Shown piece by piece: positions 1-10,634 of a stretch of DNA of 64,000 nt (positions are counted from its first letter, which is position 1; each line of letters begins with the position of its first letter). The translations under genes were made by a program, and so were the position numbers. This stretch comes from Agroathelia rolfsii. Taxonomy: Eukaryota > Basidiomycota > Agaricomycetes > Amylocorticiales > Amylocorticiaceae. The notes under the pieces were generated by a model that did no database searches, was not told the DNA's origin, and worked only from the letters and a program-made list of their open reading frames with translations. The stretch spans positions 4,278,001 to 4,342,000 of the forward strand of contig JABRWF010000002.1 of assembly GCA_018343915.1 (NCBI GenBank), read 5' to 3'.

Positions 1-1074
1 CGCTGAACTCCCAATAAGCAGCATCAATGAGTTCTGGTTCCGCCCAGATGCCGCTTCTGTAGGTTTTACCATGAGGCAAAGGTAAAGCCTTGTACCTGAC
101 ATTTCCGCATGCAATGGCAATCAAGTAAGACGGAATTCCGATAGGCTAAACAAAATCATTCTATTTGTAAGCGCATACATTTTGTATATAAGCACACAAA
201 CCTGATCGTACGTGTAAGTCACCAAATCTTTCCCGATCTCTTTCCCGTCATGAGGTAGTCCATCAGATGGAGGGGATACACGAATAGCAGACATCAGGGC
301 AGGAAGAACGGATGTGACCTTTGCACTGTATTTCTATGAAAGCCATTAGCATTGAACCGAGTTCGTGCGTCATGAAGGACTTGATCTTTACAATCTTCAA
401 CGAAGGAGTATCTATATAATCGGATCAATTTTACAGGTACAATCATCGAAGTGATTTTGACCGAGACTTACCCTGTAAGGGCGCTAATGCACGCGCATGG
501 ATAGGCTGGCATTGGCTAAACAAGTACGGGAAAGTTTTTCCTTGTGTTTGCCTGACAGAATCAAGTCACTATCGAATTTTCGAAGCCTAGGAATACGTAC
601 TCTTTATCCAACCATTGTAAAGCTGTGCAATCTTTGGTAGTGCTATACTTGATTGACACCAAGACACTCGACCCAGCCTTGATAGGGCTCGCCAAAGGGA
701 TATGCAGGGCAGACCCCATGACTGGATGTTTAGGCTTGACTTCATACTAGTAATATTAATGTCAATGATGTTCAAGCAAAGATAGCTGTACGGCTATAGC
801 CTTACGGAGACCTCGGTATCACCGACAGAGGCGCTCTCGATGATAAGATCGCTTGTATCAAAACTATTTTATACTTGGTTCAGAATTTGATATATGGGAG
901 ACAGGGTAATCGATAAACCGACATGACTTCATTCACATCGTCAATTCTGGCGATGAGTTTGTGAGTAGCAGTTCCCTTGATAATCGCAGCATTGAAATCG
1001 ACAAGCCAGTCCAGAGAGACATGATCGGTGGCAACTTGGAGATAATTAGACTGAGTAGTAGGATCTGGTTTCAT
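1..1074 (-). CDS. Leukotriene A4 hydrolase / M1 aminopeptidase homologue, N-terminal part
   Basis: Zinc metallopeptidase of the M1 family, usually cytosolic; homologues trim peptides and some hydrolyse LTA4-type epoxides. Seven minus-strand exons join in frame: 923-1074, 806-863, 601-746, 472-551, 392-411, 202-333 and 1-145 (733 nt, about 244 codons). The protein starts [15 protein letters not shown] and then reads [11 protein letters not shown], as the family does. Diagnostic stretches are [54 protein letters not shown] and [13 protein letters not shown]. The zinc site HExxH lies beyond the left edge, so activity cannot be judged. The 392-411 exon is only 20 nt. The first donor (GTCGGT) is non-typical and is chosen because it alone keeps the frame. 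Family identity is certain; the split between LTA4H and aminopeptidase B types rests on the conserved start. Confidence 0.92.
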
Positions 1075-1792
1075 GGTTTCTTAGTTCTTTCCTATAAAAC
1101 TCGGTTTATTGTGTTGATCGAGGTAAAGATAAGCCTAACGAACAGCCGTGTCAAATAAACAAATACAGCACTACCTCGCTGGCGTATGTATAGTGGCATA
1201 ATTGTATTGTTCTCGGAAGTATTATACCCCGGCGCCCGAGCAACCCTTCGGCCACATCAGTGGCGCTATGTAACAACCGTAGTAGTGCGATTCGCACGAA
1301 AATACAGATGTATCCAAGCTGGTTGACAACAATCATCAAGGATTGTCCACTGGTATATTTAACCCCATTTGGAGAGAATAATAATAATAATAATAAAGTA
1401 TGTACAATAGAAGGACATCACAGACACAAAAAGACGCGCAATTACATCAAATAACTTGGATAGCCCAAGTCCGATTGTCGTTGTTCCATTGATAAAAACA
1501 TCACAGGGGCCAAAATATCAAGGTAAATGAATGGATACACAGGTAGCGAGGGAAGATTACATAAAGAAAGATGAGATGAAAAGAAATACGATGGATGAGG
1601 CGATGCTGTTATGAAGCCGTAAGTGGTTTAGCGCTACACGTGTGATGAAGAAAATAAAGGAACGGAGATGAAGAAAATAAGTCCATTGGATATTTACAGA
1701 TGAGCATGCAGAGATCGTCGGTAAGAGGGGATTCGAAAAGCAATTTTTTAGACAAGAATATATGATACGACCGATGAAATCATTCTGCTCGC
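1075..1792. other. Intergenic region between the LTA4H-like gene and the hypothetical gene
   Basis: It serves as promoter and 5' leader for the LTA4H-like gene (minus) and as 3' flank for the hypothetical gene. A TATA-like ATTATA (TATAAT on the minus strand) lies at 1221-1226. I see no open frame with coding character. Confidence 0.6.
1378..1397. repeat. AAT trinucleotide microsatellite
   Basis: About six and a half tandem AAT units in the intergenic spacer; no function is implied. Confidence 0.85.
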
Positions 1793-2522
1793 TCATTGCA
1801 TGGCTGGCTGACGAATACCAAAAGGATACTGAAAAATTGAGATGAGGCCAGTGAACAAGGGAAAGACAAGTATGACGAACCTTGGAAGGCGATTCACGGG
1901 AAGTAATAAGCGATAGCTTTCGTTTGGAGGGCAAGCTCATATGTGGCAATACGGGACTATCTTCAGGTGTCTGTGGTCCAGAAAAGTCCTCTACACAAAT
2001 TTTAGTGGGATTAATAGGGGCTATTTACTATAGTGGCATGGGCCTACCGCTGCTATCACTTTCAATAGGGGTCAAGATTACTTCGTTCATCCACTCCCCA
2101 TCATCGACATAGGGGAGCTCGACAACTTCCAGAGCAGGAGCCCAGACTGCGGAGGGAGAGAGCATGACCGCAACAGGCCTGCGCACTGAGCCGATGATAG
2201 GGACGGTAATCGTTGGCATCTTAGGCTGCGGAGCGAGCTGCGGGCACTGTTTTAAAGACAGAGATGGGGACGTCGCAGACTCTGAAACGACGATCTCGGG
2301 CAGCGGCTCTTTTGAGACGTAGTTCTGGGGGCAGTTTCTTGCCATGTTGGTGTCGACCTTCAGGCCAAGGCATATGGCTATCTTCTTTGCGTGGAAAGTA
2401 CGATAACGGTATACGCGAGCATGTGCAGCGATCCATGAAATACGCTTAGCGGCACAGCGGTGGATGTAGAGCAAGTCCTGGAACGTCTCGATGTTTAAAG
2501 CGCGGATGGAGGTGGAAGGCAT
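1793..2522 (-). CDS. Hypothetical protein, 194 residues, three exons
   Basis: I do not recognise this protein. Exons 2082-2522, 1881-1988 and 1793-1828 (147, 36 and 11 codons) join in phase 0 at each intron. Donors are GTAATC and GTTCGT; acceptors are GTAGAG and a pyrimidine-rich TTTTTCAG. The first 50 residues are basic and helical-looking (FQDLLYIHRCAAKRISWIAA). The rest is rich in Pro, Ser and Val and probably disordered, with FSGPQTPEDSP, SLPSKRKLSL and a C-terminal YPFGIRQPAMQ. PQTP and SRESPSK look like proline-directed kinase sites (inference). A TATA box and a CT-rich leader lie upstream at the right distance. The start could be a downstream ATG if an extra intron exists. Confidence 0.6.
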
Positions 2523-2793
2523 AATTCTGACTATCGACGCGGGTGATTATGTTTTTAGAAGAGGAGGAAAAGATCAAAAGGTGAGGCCGTCAAATTTTGT
2601 GGCACCAAAGCAAAAGAGGGGAAATATAAATGCAAAAATGCAACAGAGTCCGTTAATGAAGAAATGAGAATAGAGAGTGCGGAATGAACACGCGCAGCGC
2701 GTCGAAGAAAACACAGCCCCAGAAGGAGGTGGAGGATAGAGAAAGAAGAGTTGAGCAAGCTGAAGAGAAGCGCTAGTTGTCAAGTAGTTCATC

Positions 2794-2800
2794 CTTTATA
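2794..2800 (-). promoter_or_regulatory. TATA box of the hypothetical gene
   Basis: TATAAAG on the minus strand, followed about 30 nt on by a CT-rich stretch (CTTCTCTTCAGCTTGCTC) typical of fungal transcription starts. The ATG at 2522 would then have a leader of about 240 nt. Confidence 0.5.
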
Positions 2801-3971
2801 CAGGTCTCAGAAAAAAGCGAGAGGCGGAGAGAAGCTCCGAAGACAAGAACAAAAAGAATGGGCTAGGTTCTTTCTCCGCCGTAGAAGCTGTTAGCGCGGT
2901 GGGCTTTGTTATCCAGTGAGCAAGATAAGAAGACCGGATGATGAAAAGGGATGATCCAGGTACTCGTCGAGATGGCGGGAAAGAAAAGAAAAAAATACAA
3001 GGACGTCATGGGGGCCAATCTTCGCGTTGCTCCCGATTGCAAGCGGGTAAAATATGTGCACATTCATAAATACAATATAGTAGGTAGGGTAGTCAGTCAA
3101 CTGTCCCAGCAGGGGTCAAATCGACGAGTTCTGGCTTTGTGCTCGAAAAAAGAACTCTGAAAGAGTATCGAGGACAAGAAGCGGTGCCGATACAAATTTG
3201 TGGCGTGGCTAAGCGCTGAGCCACTATGCAAAAGGTCCGGCCCCCACCGGGCCGAAGTACTTGGACACTATGGTGCTTACGGACGACAATTCATGGCCAC
3301 TCATGGGGTTCCCTCATTAACTTTCATGAACGCCGTGCACCCGGACACCGGGCTTGCCAATACACACAAGGCAGCGACAATCAGGCTGAGCATACAATTG
3401 TGATAGTCACCACGAATTCATGTCGATTTGATGATAAGGTAACCAAAGTTGCATCAATAATTGATAATTTCACGTGCATTGGGCCATAGTGCCCCATCAT
3501 GTTTACATTCAGCGCGGAGTTCAAGAATTTATTAATTGCCGCCAAATACAATATCACCAACCTAAATTATCGCTCGCTCACAGCTTATGTGCAAGCTGCC
3601 GACGTAAACAAGTCGTGGATGGCAGCGCTTGTCAACATGCAAATGGAAAAAAAAAGTCATGCATTGTGAAATGAAGATAAGTCACGTGGATGTAACCACG
3701 GGTTTTGATTAAGCGCATGCAAGCTATCGCAATAAGAGTGCGATGAACGCCAACGGTAGCACTAGGATGATCCAACAGCACTACGGAACAAGCTGATCTT
3801 GCAGGCAGAAAGAATACAGAAGATTAGGTTCAACATGCATCAGAAATGAAACTGAACGGGGTATCTACACGTGTCAAAAGCATGGGTAGTACGGGCCCAT
3901 GATAGAGATGAAGCTCGCAAGCCATACATCCGTGGAACTGAGCAAGGCAGGCGACACTGCAAGCTGGTACC
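2801..3971. other. Intergenic stretch, nothing recognised
   Basis: About 1.2 kb between the hypothetical gene's promoter and the OST5 stop codon. Short frames exist on both strands, but none has family resemblance or a consistent intron structure. Confidence 0.5.
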
Positions 3972-4272
3972 TTACACGTACACACCAACCGTGCAGAACA
4001 GGGCAACGACGCCGAAGCCGCCTAACAGGCTGGCAAGGAAGGCCACGGCAGCCTCGTGTGCTGGAATCAAGCTCTTGGGAAGCCTTGAAGTGTTGGACGT
4101 AGTATGAGCTATGGAGCACAAGATCATACAAATGACATGCGTACGTGGAGAAATAAAAGCCGAGTGCGAATGTCAAGCCGAGTGAAACGAAGGCGAGCGT
4201 GGGTAATGCATCGACGGAGATGTAAGGGGAGAAGGCAGGGAGCGTCGTATGCAGTGCCTGTGGAGGAGACAT
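3972..4272 (-). CDS. OST5: Oligosaccharyltransferase subunit OST5/TMEM258-like
   Basis: Small membrane subunit of the ER oligosaccharyltransferase that moves the lipid-linked glycan to Asn-X-Ser/Thr. Two exons, 4145-4272 and 3972-4083, are split by a 61-nt intron (GTACGC...CAAG) and give exactly 79 residues, the length of human TMEM258. Two membrane spans are visible: LPTLAFVSLGLTFALGFYFS near residues 24-42, and AAVAFLASLLGGFGVVALF near 54-72, ending TVGVYV. The C-terminal ASLxxGFGVxxL...VGxYV signature matches the family (PF05251). The ATG at 4272 is chosen because it begins MSPPQAL just ahead of the luminal segment; an in-frame upstream ATG would add six residues. It is head-to-head with YOP1. 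Confidence 0.9.
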
Positions 4273-4629
4273 GAGCAAAACATGATGCAATGCATGAGCA
4301 CAATCAATGGACTGGCCTGGATGGCGCTATAGGAATTCTGGTTGGCCATGAAGCTGATGTCGTCGTGTAGTGGAGAGCGTGGTGGCTGGCTCTATTACAC
4401 CCTCACCGAAGCCTGCTGACGTATACGGCCCAAACACACCACAACAATATTCGCTCATATCAACCCGCGCAGGCGCTGTCCACGCTCCTCTATCATCTCC
4501 CTCTCAGGTCCTTCACGCCCACCAGACGACGAAAACCAGTCTACTATCGTAAGCTTCGTCTTCTTCTGGTGCAGGCTTATCGCACTTTTACCCTCCTGAC
4601 AAAGTCTAACGTTGTTGTCGCGTGCTTAG
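4273..4629. promoter_or_regulatory. Shared divergent promoter of OST5 and YOP1
   Basis: Only 357 bp separate the two start codons, so both promoters must lie here. CT-rich runs near 4490-4570 suit the YOP1 start. A GTAAGC at 4550 and an AG directly before the YOP1 ATG could mark a 5' leader intron. Confidence 0.6.
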
Positions 4630-5334
4630 ATGTCTGCTCAGCAAAACATCAAGCAACACCCACTCGTGCAACAGGCATCGGGGAAAATTGACTATTATAT
4701 TCAGCAACTTGACAAGGAGGTTTGTTGTTTATTAGCTCTAAATTGTTTATTCCTTTTACCCTGACATGACTTTTTTTCGCACTAGTTGACCAAATATCCC
4801 GTCCTTGCCGCTTTTGAGCAACGCACACAGGTTCCTAAATCGTATGCTGTTATTGGTGCTGTGACGCTTCTTGCCATCCTTCACCTTGTCAACCCTCTTG
4901 CTGCTCCCATCTCCAACCTCGTTGGTTGGGCACTTCCTGCCTATCTCTCAGTCAAGGCTATCGAGAGCCCTGTTGCGCAGGATGATGTCCAATGGCTGAC
5001 GTACTGGACTGTCTTCGGAAGCTTCAACTTTATTGAATCCTTCGCTCTTCGTGCTCTCCTGTACTACTTCCCCTGGTACTTTGCTTTCAAGACCCTCTTC
5101 ATCCTCTGGCTGCAGCTTCCGGCTTTCCGCGTGAGTTTTCACACTTGCTAAGTTTCACCTGTTGACATCAGACGGTTTATTGACGTCATTGCCATGCACC
5201 AGGGCGCACAAAGGGCCTACTTCTCCGTGATTAGGCCTCTCCTTGCCAACGTCAATGCTCGTGCTGTCACTTCCGTGCCCGAGTCAACTGCGTCCGCTGA
5301 CACTCTTCGTGACCGCGTTGCTGCTGCTGAGTAA
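4630..5334 (+). CDS. YOP1: YOP1/REEP5-family ER-shaping protein
   Basis: TB2/DP1/HVA22-family protein that curves and tubulates ER membrane with reticulons. Exons 4630-4719, 4786-5130 and 5203-5334 (30, 115 and 43 codons) give 188 residues; yeast Yop1 is 180. The N-terminus MSAQQNIKQHPLVQQASGK is followed by two paired hydrophobic hairpins: SYAVIGAVTLLAILHLVNPL with ISNLVGWALPAYLSV, then YWTVFGSFNFIESFALR with YYFPWYFAFKTLFILWLQLP. The DDVQWLTYWTVFG signature is conserved. The C-terminal tail ends DTLRDRVAAAE. Introns are 66 and 72 nt, all GT-AG. Confidence 0.95.
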
Positions 5335-6386
5335 GGGAATGATAAAGTTGTGATGGTTTTTTTTGTTTTGTTTTTGTTTTTGTCCGCTTCCTTTCTTGCA
5401 CTAGACTTTTTTCTTTCTTTCTTCGCTATTTGTTGCGTGCTTAGCACTGCAAGATGTGAGATTACGGTAGTGTAATGAGTATAGTCGGTTTCCTTCACTA
5501 TCTTTATGTCGTCGACTGTATTCTGCTTTGATCGGGAATGTACGGTATAGTATATCGTGTGAGCCATTGGTCTAGTTCCCGGCGGAGCCTCGCTAGAGGT
5601 GCGAGAAGCCTGAAAGGAAGGAACATGATAGTGACAGGCACCAAATGGTATATGGTAGGGTACATCTTAGGGCCTAGGGGCTGGATGTCCATTTGCCGTC
5701 TGTATTTGCCACGGCATCCACTGGCCGGTTCTGTTCATTTTGATTTAACTCGGGGTCCCACATTGATGAATGCAAGTGGCCCGCATCAGTCTCAAGTTAT
5801 GTTTTGTCAAGTCCAGTTTATTTCTTGTGACGGTGCCTGACACATAGTAGGCTCACCCATGAATCACTTGTGGGATCCACGGCTTGGAGAAGGATGAGAT
5901 TCGGAGAGGCCCTGCATTGCAACTTTGCCGAGTGATACGATGATGGTGGTTGTCGCGAGTGTGAAATGCACCTGACGCCTGACCATGCTGTTCTCTGTCC
6001 TTAGGCGAACTCGTTTTGAGACTCGTGCAAAGTGTACAGCAGTATTATTTATGATTGCAGCAGCTGATGCAGCCATTGCAGACAGGGGGGGGGTGAGACG
6101 GAATTTGGGGAAGGAGTTGCTGTTCTTGACCGACAGGATGCAATCCTCTCGTCTTCTCCCCTGCTCCGAGCCGAGGTCAGCGAATGATTTTGATTATCTC
6201 TGGGCATTCCTTTCCTGGCCGGGTCGCCTGCGCTGGCATGCCGTGGCGGATAAGGGTCCATATGCCGTCCGAAGCCTTGCCATCAACCAAAGTCTAATAT
6301 CCCTTGTCCTCCTGCTGATGGGACCGACAGCGATAGGGCTATCGCATTCCCCGCGCCAACATTCTCCAAACACGCTCTCACACACG
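5335..6386. other. Intergenic region, YOP1 3' flank and UNC93-like promoter
   Basis: It begins with the T-rich YOP1 3' untranslated region. A plus-strand frame over 5985-6407 has no recognisable similarity and overlaps the promoter of the next gene. No RNA gene seen. Confidence 0.5.
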
Positions 6387-6393
6387 TATATAA
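6387..6393 (+). promoter_or_regulatory. TATA box of the UNC93-like gene
   Basis: TATATAA, 100 bp ahead of the start codon, followed by a CT-rich stretch (CCCTTTCCTTCTCTCC) that fits a transcription start. Confidence 0.6.
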
Positions 6394-6492
6394 TATCCGG
6401 TCCATGACCACTCGCATGCCCTTTCCTTCTCTCCAGGGTTGCTCTGCACCTTTTCTCTTCCTCTCACTGCGTTTCCATCCTTGTTGCCTGCC

Positions 6493-8653
6493 ATGGCTGA
6501 ACCAGTGAACGAGAAGTACGACGCAAGTGTCGATGGCTCGCCCGATGCTACCTCTGCTGCCCCCGCCCCTGCCGAGGTCGCCCCCCAGCGTAGGGGTCTC
6601 GCCGCCCTGTATTATCACCCCACAACCCAGGTTATCATGCTTGGATTTGTGTGTTTCATGGGTCCTGGCCTCTACAACGCCCTCAGTGGTATCGGTGGTG
6701 GTGGCCAAGTCACACCGACCACGGCCGATAACGCAAACTCAGCCCTCTACGCGACATTTGCATTCATGGCCTTCTTCGGAGGGTAATGCTGTTAAACTCT
6801 ATTGTTACCCTAAATGGCATTGTCTGACGGTGTCAAACACCCCGTTTAACAGGTCTGTCAACAACAAACTTGGATCTCGCATAACTTTGTTGCTGGGAAC
6901 GACTGGATACTCTCTTTACATCGGCTCCCTCCTGTCTGTATTTATATGCATTTGTCTGTCATTGAACAACAATATCTGACAGAGTGTATACTCCCAGTTC
7001 GTTGAACATTCATCCCAATGCTGGTGGTTTTGTCATTGCCGCCGGTGCCATTCTTGGCATCTGTGCCGGTTTGCTCTGGACGGCGCAGGGCTCGCTCATG
7101 CTTGCCTACCCCACTGAAGGTATAAAGGGAAGGTACATTAGTATCTTTTGGGCCATTTTCAACCTTGGTGGTGTCGTTGGAGCTGCCATCTCTTTGGGAC
7201 TCAATTACCACTCCACTGCCAATTCCGGTACGTCTCCGTCTAATACAATATGAATCTAGAGCTCAAATCGCCTTCAAATTATACAGTTGGAAATAATACT
7301 TACGTATGCCTTGCTTCCTCGAAATATTTCGAGTTGATAAGACCTGCTCATTGCTCCTACCCGATTTAGATTGCATTCTTGGTGCTGACTTTGATCGGTG
7401 TGGTGAGTGCCATGGTAATCAATATTTGACGGAGCAACAGACGCTTATCAAATTATGCAGGCCATCCCGATGACCATGGCCAACCCCAATAAGATGTATC
7501 GTGTCGATGGAACCCGAGTCATAACGGCCTCCCATCCGTCGTGGAGGAAGGAACTGCTTGGCCTTTGGGTCACACTGCGCACAGACCCAATGATTATCCT
7601 CCTGTTTCCCATGTTTTTTGCCAGGTTTGTTTTCTGATCTGCCATAATCATTCATCATCCATCATCACTGATGCACCCGACTAGCAACTGGTTCTACACT
7701 TGGCAGTTCAGCGATTACAACGGCACGCTTTTCAATATTGTATGTAGCCTCATATACATGTTGCTACCGTGTTTGTGGTCTCATCACTCATATCCATACA
7801 GCGCACCCGTTCCCTCAATAGTTTTATCTACTGGACTTCCCAGATCTTTGGCTCTGTTGCTATCGGTTTTCTTCTCGACCAGAATCGTCTCAGGCGCAGA
7901 TTCCGTGCCTTTGTCGGATGGACTGTTTTATTCGGCATGGTTTGGGTTGTTCACATTTGGGCATACTTTTACCAAAAGTTCGTCCTTGTGATAACACTAG
8001 GGTGTTTTCTTTCTGATGTCGCTCTCTACAGGGATTATACGCGCGCATCTATTGATGCCGACCCTAACAACAAGATTGATATACACAGTAGCGAGTACCC
8101 CTCTCGCGTCTGGCTCTACATCTTCTGTGGTCTCCTCGATTCCATGTGGCAGACGACCGCGTACTGGCTCATGGGCGCTATGTCAAATGATCCTGCAAAG
8201 CTTGCTTATTTGGCTGGCTTCTGTATGTTGGCTATCTTATCCCTTTTTCTTCATTCGTATTGACCTCTCTTCTAGATAAATCAATCCAGTCTGCCGGTGC
8301 TGCGGGTGCTTGGCGCGCGGATGGTGTTCTCTTGCCGTAAGTACATAATTCTATAACAGAGCAGTATTGGTGAAGAAATCAATCGTTTAACCACGGCCCT
8401 CGGGTTTCTTTGCACCAGTTACATGAACATCTTCATCTCCACCTGGGTTCTTCTGATTGCTGGTCTCCTCTTTGCACTCCCCATGGTGTACCTCCGTGTC
8501 AAGGATCATACTGATCAAGCCGACGAGGCCCCGCTGTAAGTCAAAAGTTTCTTGAGTCCTGTCGCTTTGCTAGAGAGCTAAGACTTGCAATTCTCTAGCG
8601 CTGAACTCAACCAAGAAAATGTGACGCAACCCAAGACTTCCACGACAGTATAA
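6493..8653 (+). CDS. UNC93-like major facilitator membrane protein
   Basis: Fungal member of the UNC-93/DUF895 branch of the major facilitator superfamily. Substrate is unknown; the founding worm protein regulates a potassium channel. Twelve exons: 6493-6782, 6853-6933, 6998-7227, 7287-7303, 7370-7402, 7461-7624, 7685-7739, 7802-7977, 8032-8222, 8276-8336, 8419-8535 and 8599-8653. They total 1470 nt, or 489 residues. A soluble acidic N-terminus precedes about eleven or twelve spans. Family marks are TQVIMLGFVCFMGPGLYNAL, IHPNAGGFVIAAGAILGICA, a TEGIKGRYISIFWAIFNLGG loop, NPNKMYRVDGTRV, and NSFIYWTSQIFGS with FLLDQNRLRRR. Exon 4 is a 17-nt microexon. All introns are GT-AG, about 50-80 nt. Confidence 0.93.
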
Positions 8654-9241
8654 GGGCTTATAACGACTTTAGGACATACTATTAGCTATCTTGTAGCTTT
8701 CTCTGTTTCTTTTATATTTTGGTATCTTCATAGTATGAATGATCTTTGCAGTGCTAATACAGTAGTAATACTGTAGTTTTATTATGATCAAATGCTTGTT
8801 CAGTTTGTTAGTGAGGGTCATGCGTTATAAATAACTAATTTTACTCGGGTGGCGGAAGCCCGTCGATAGATTTTAGCAATAGCTACCACGACGGGCAAAC
8901 TTGAAAGTACTATAGTAGACGTCATTAAAAAGCGGCACCCCCTTACATAAATATTAACCCCCTAGGTATCAATGCCTCTGTTGCTATAATCTTTGATATC
9001 AACTAGCAATAGCTGCAATAGATCAAATTAGCCTAAGAGGCCTGTGTCGCAAATTTTCCTAGGCTCTTTCAAGGCTCTAGCCTTGTGATAGACTGTAACA
9101 GCCTTAAAAGAGGCTTGCAAGCAACTTATACTGCTCACTAAAAGTCTGTTATACTTTTGAAATATCAATTTGTTTTATGTAAAATATATTGATTCTTTAC
9201 ACACTCCTTTATCATTATCTCAATTAGATACTTCTCAATAC
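8654..9241. other. Transition from gene space to the repeat block
   Basis: It starts with the 3' untranslated region of the UNC93-like gene. From about 8.9 kb base composition shifts to AT-rich, CpG-poor sequence. No element end or coding frame is recognised before the first L1 remnant. Confidence 0.5.
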
Positions 9242-9473
9242 TGTCAAGGCTTGCACTCTTGACTACCTTAATGATAGAAGTAGCTAGACCTATTATACCA
9301 CAATATGTATGCTATACTACTGTTGAGTATCATGGATACACCTAGACTGTCAAGGCTTGTGCTCTTAACTACCTCAACAACAAAAGTGGCTTAAGCCTAT
9401 ATACCACACTAAGATACTGTACCACTAATAAGTCATGCTGGTGTACTCCAAGTCTACAAGACTTTCCACCAAG
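9242..9473 (-). mobile_element. Three short L1 LTR remnants
   Basis: A minus L1 end (TGTCAAGGCTTGCACTC, 9242-9327) abuts the first 20 bp of a plus L1 (TATCATGGATACACC, 9328-9347). That abuts another minus L1 end, closest to subtype c (9348-9473). Truncation and strand switches point to repeated recombination. Confidence 0.7.
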
Positions 9474-10417
9474 TATTGAACTATTGTAGTTCTTGGTTGT
9501 ATAGTGTGGCTATTTACTAGCTCACAAGTTACCTATTATGAAGCAAACACTTATGAGAAAAGTGCAGGCTTGGATTTGTTCCTAAGATTAGGCAAGGTTT
9601 CCTAGGTGGGAAGCAATTAGTAACTATGCTATACTGAAGATAAGATTGTAGCCAGTGTCTCTTTGAGACTACCTACTTAGTTTCCCTTAGGAAAGGCTTG
9701 TAATCTTTGTCTTATAGACTTGGTAAGTCTGGGGTGAAGTTAGTACCCTAGGAGCTAGTCTTGTAGACTATTTAACTCACTATTTCAAGTGAAATAACTT
9801 ATATTTTAGAGCTGATTTAGCTAGGGTTTATATACTACAAAATATTCTAATTTCTAAAGGATTTGTAAGCAATGTCTTTGCTTAAGTAATCTGCTTGGTA
9901 AGCAAAGAGCATAAGGTTTATGCTTATAAATACTATACTTAGCTTACAGAGCAGATTTGTCAGCATAAACCTTACACTCTTTGCTTATCAAGCAGATTAC
10001 TTAAGCAAAGACATTGCTTACAAATCCTTCAGAAATTAGAATATTTTGTAGTATATAAACCCTAGCTAAATCAGCTATAAAATATAAGTTATTTCACTCA
10101 AAAATAGTGAGTTAAATAGTCTACAAGACTAGCTCCTAGGGTACTAACTTCACCCTAGACTTACCAAGTCTACAAGATAAGAAAACAAGCCTTTCCCAAG
10201 GGAAAACAAGTAGGTAGTCTCAAAGGAACACCAGCTATAATCTTATCTTAAGTATAGCAAAGTTACTAATTACTTCCCACCTAGGAAACCTTGCCTAATC
10301 TTAGGAACAAATCCAAGCCTGCACTTTTCTTAAAAGTAAGTGTTTACTTCATAACAGGTAACTTGTAAGCTAGTATATAGCTACACTATACAACCTGAGA
10401 ACTACTATAGTTCAATA
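9474..10417. repeat. 944-bp near-perfect palindrome built from L5 half-elements
   Basis: The left arm (9474-9924) is the inverted copy of the right arm (9962-10417) around a spacer of about 37 bp. Both outer ends read TATTGAACTAT or its complement. The right arm and spacer run colinear with one half of the solo L5 at 34031-34918. The left flank is L1c-like and the right flank L1a-like, so this is not one simple insertion. Any transcript through it would fold into a hairpin of about 450 bp. Confidence 0.9.
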
Positions 10418-10634
10418 ACTATTGGCTAATGACTTGTTACTGCTTGCTTAGTAAAGAAGGGAGTGCTAAACACTCTGAGACACTTAGATTCTTTCTTAGA
10501 GGGTAACAACCCTAAGTTACACTTTACCCTGGTTTATTAAGGGACTTGATATAGAGAGGGGGAGGCAGGCAATACAGCCTGTTCTATGGCTTGCTTAGGT
10601 CCTTATACAACCCCTAGGCTGACAAGGCACAAAG
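10418..10634 (-). mobile_element. L1a LTR fragment
   Basis: Minus-strand L1a from the GGCTAATGACTTGTTACTGC region to GGCACAAAG. It is the host into which the L1b at 10635 inserted; its right-hand continuation lies inverted at 14131-14420. Confidence 0.8.

Noticed and set aside
3871..4107. Plus-strand frames over the OST5 gene
   Set aside because: Antisense shadows of OST5, whose two exons give an exact-length family protein.
5540..5640. Possible tRNA or small RNA downstream of YOP1
   Set aside because: I looked for cloverleaf arms and B-box sequence and found none that pair.
5985..6407. 140-codon plus-strand frame upstream of the UNC93-like gene
   Set aside because: It overlaps the TATA box and leader of that gene, has no family resemblance, and competing frames exist on the other strand.
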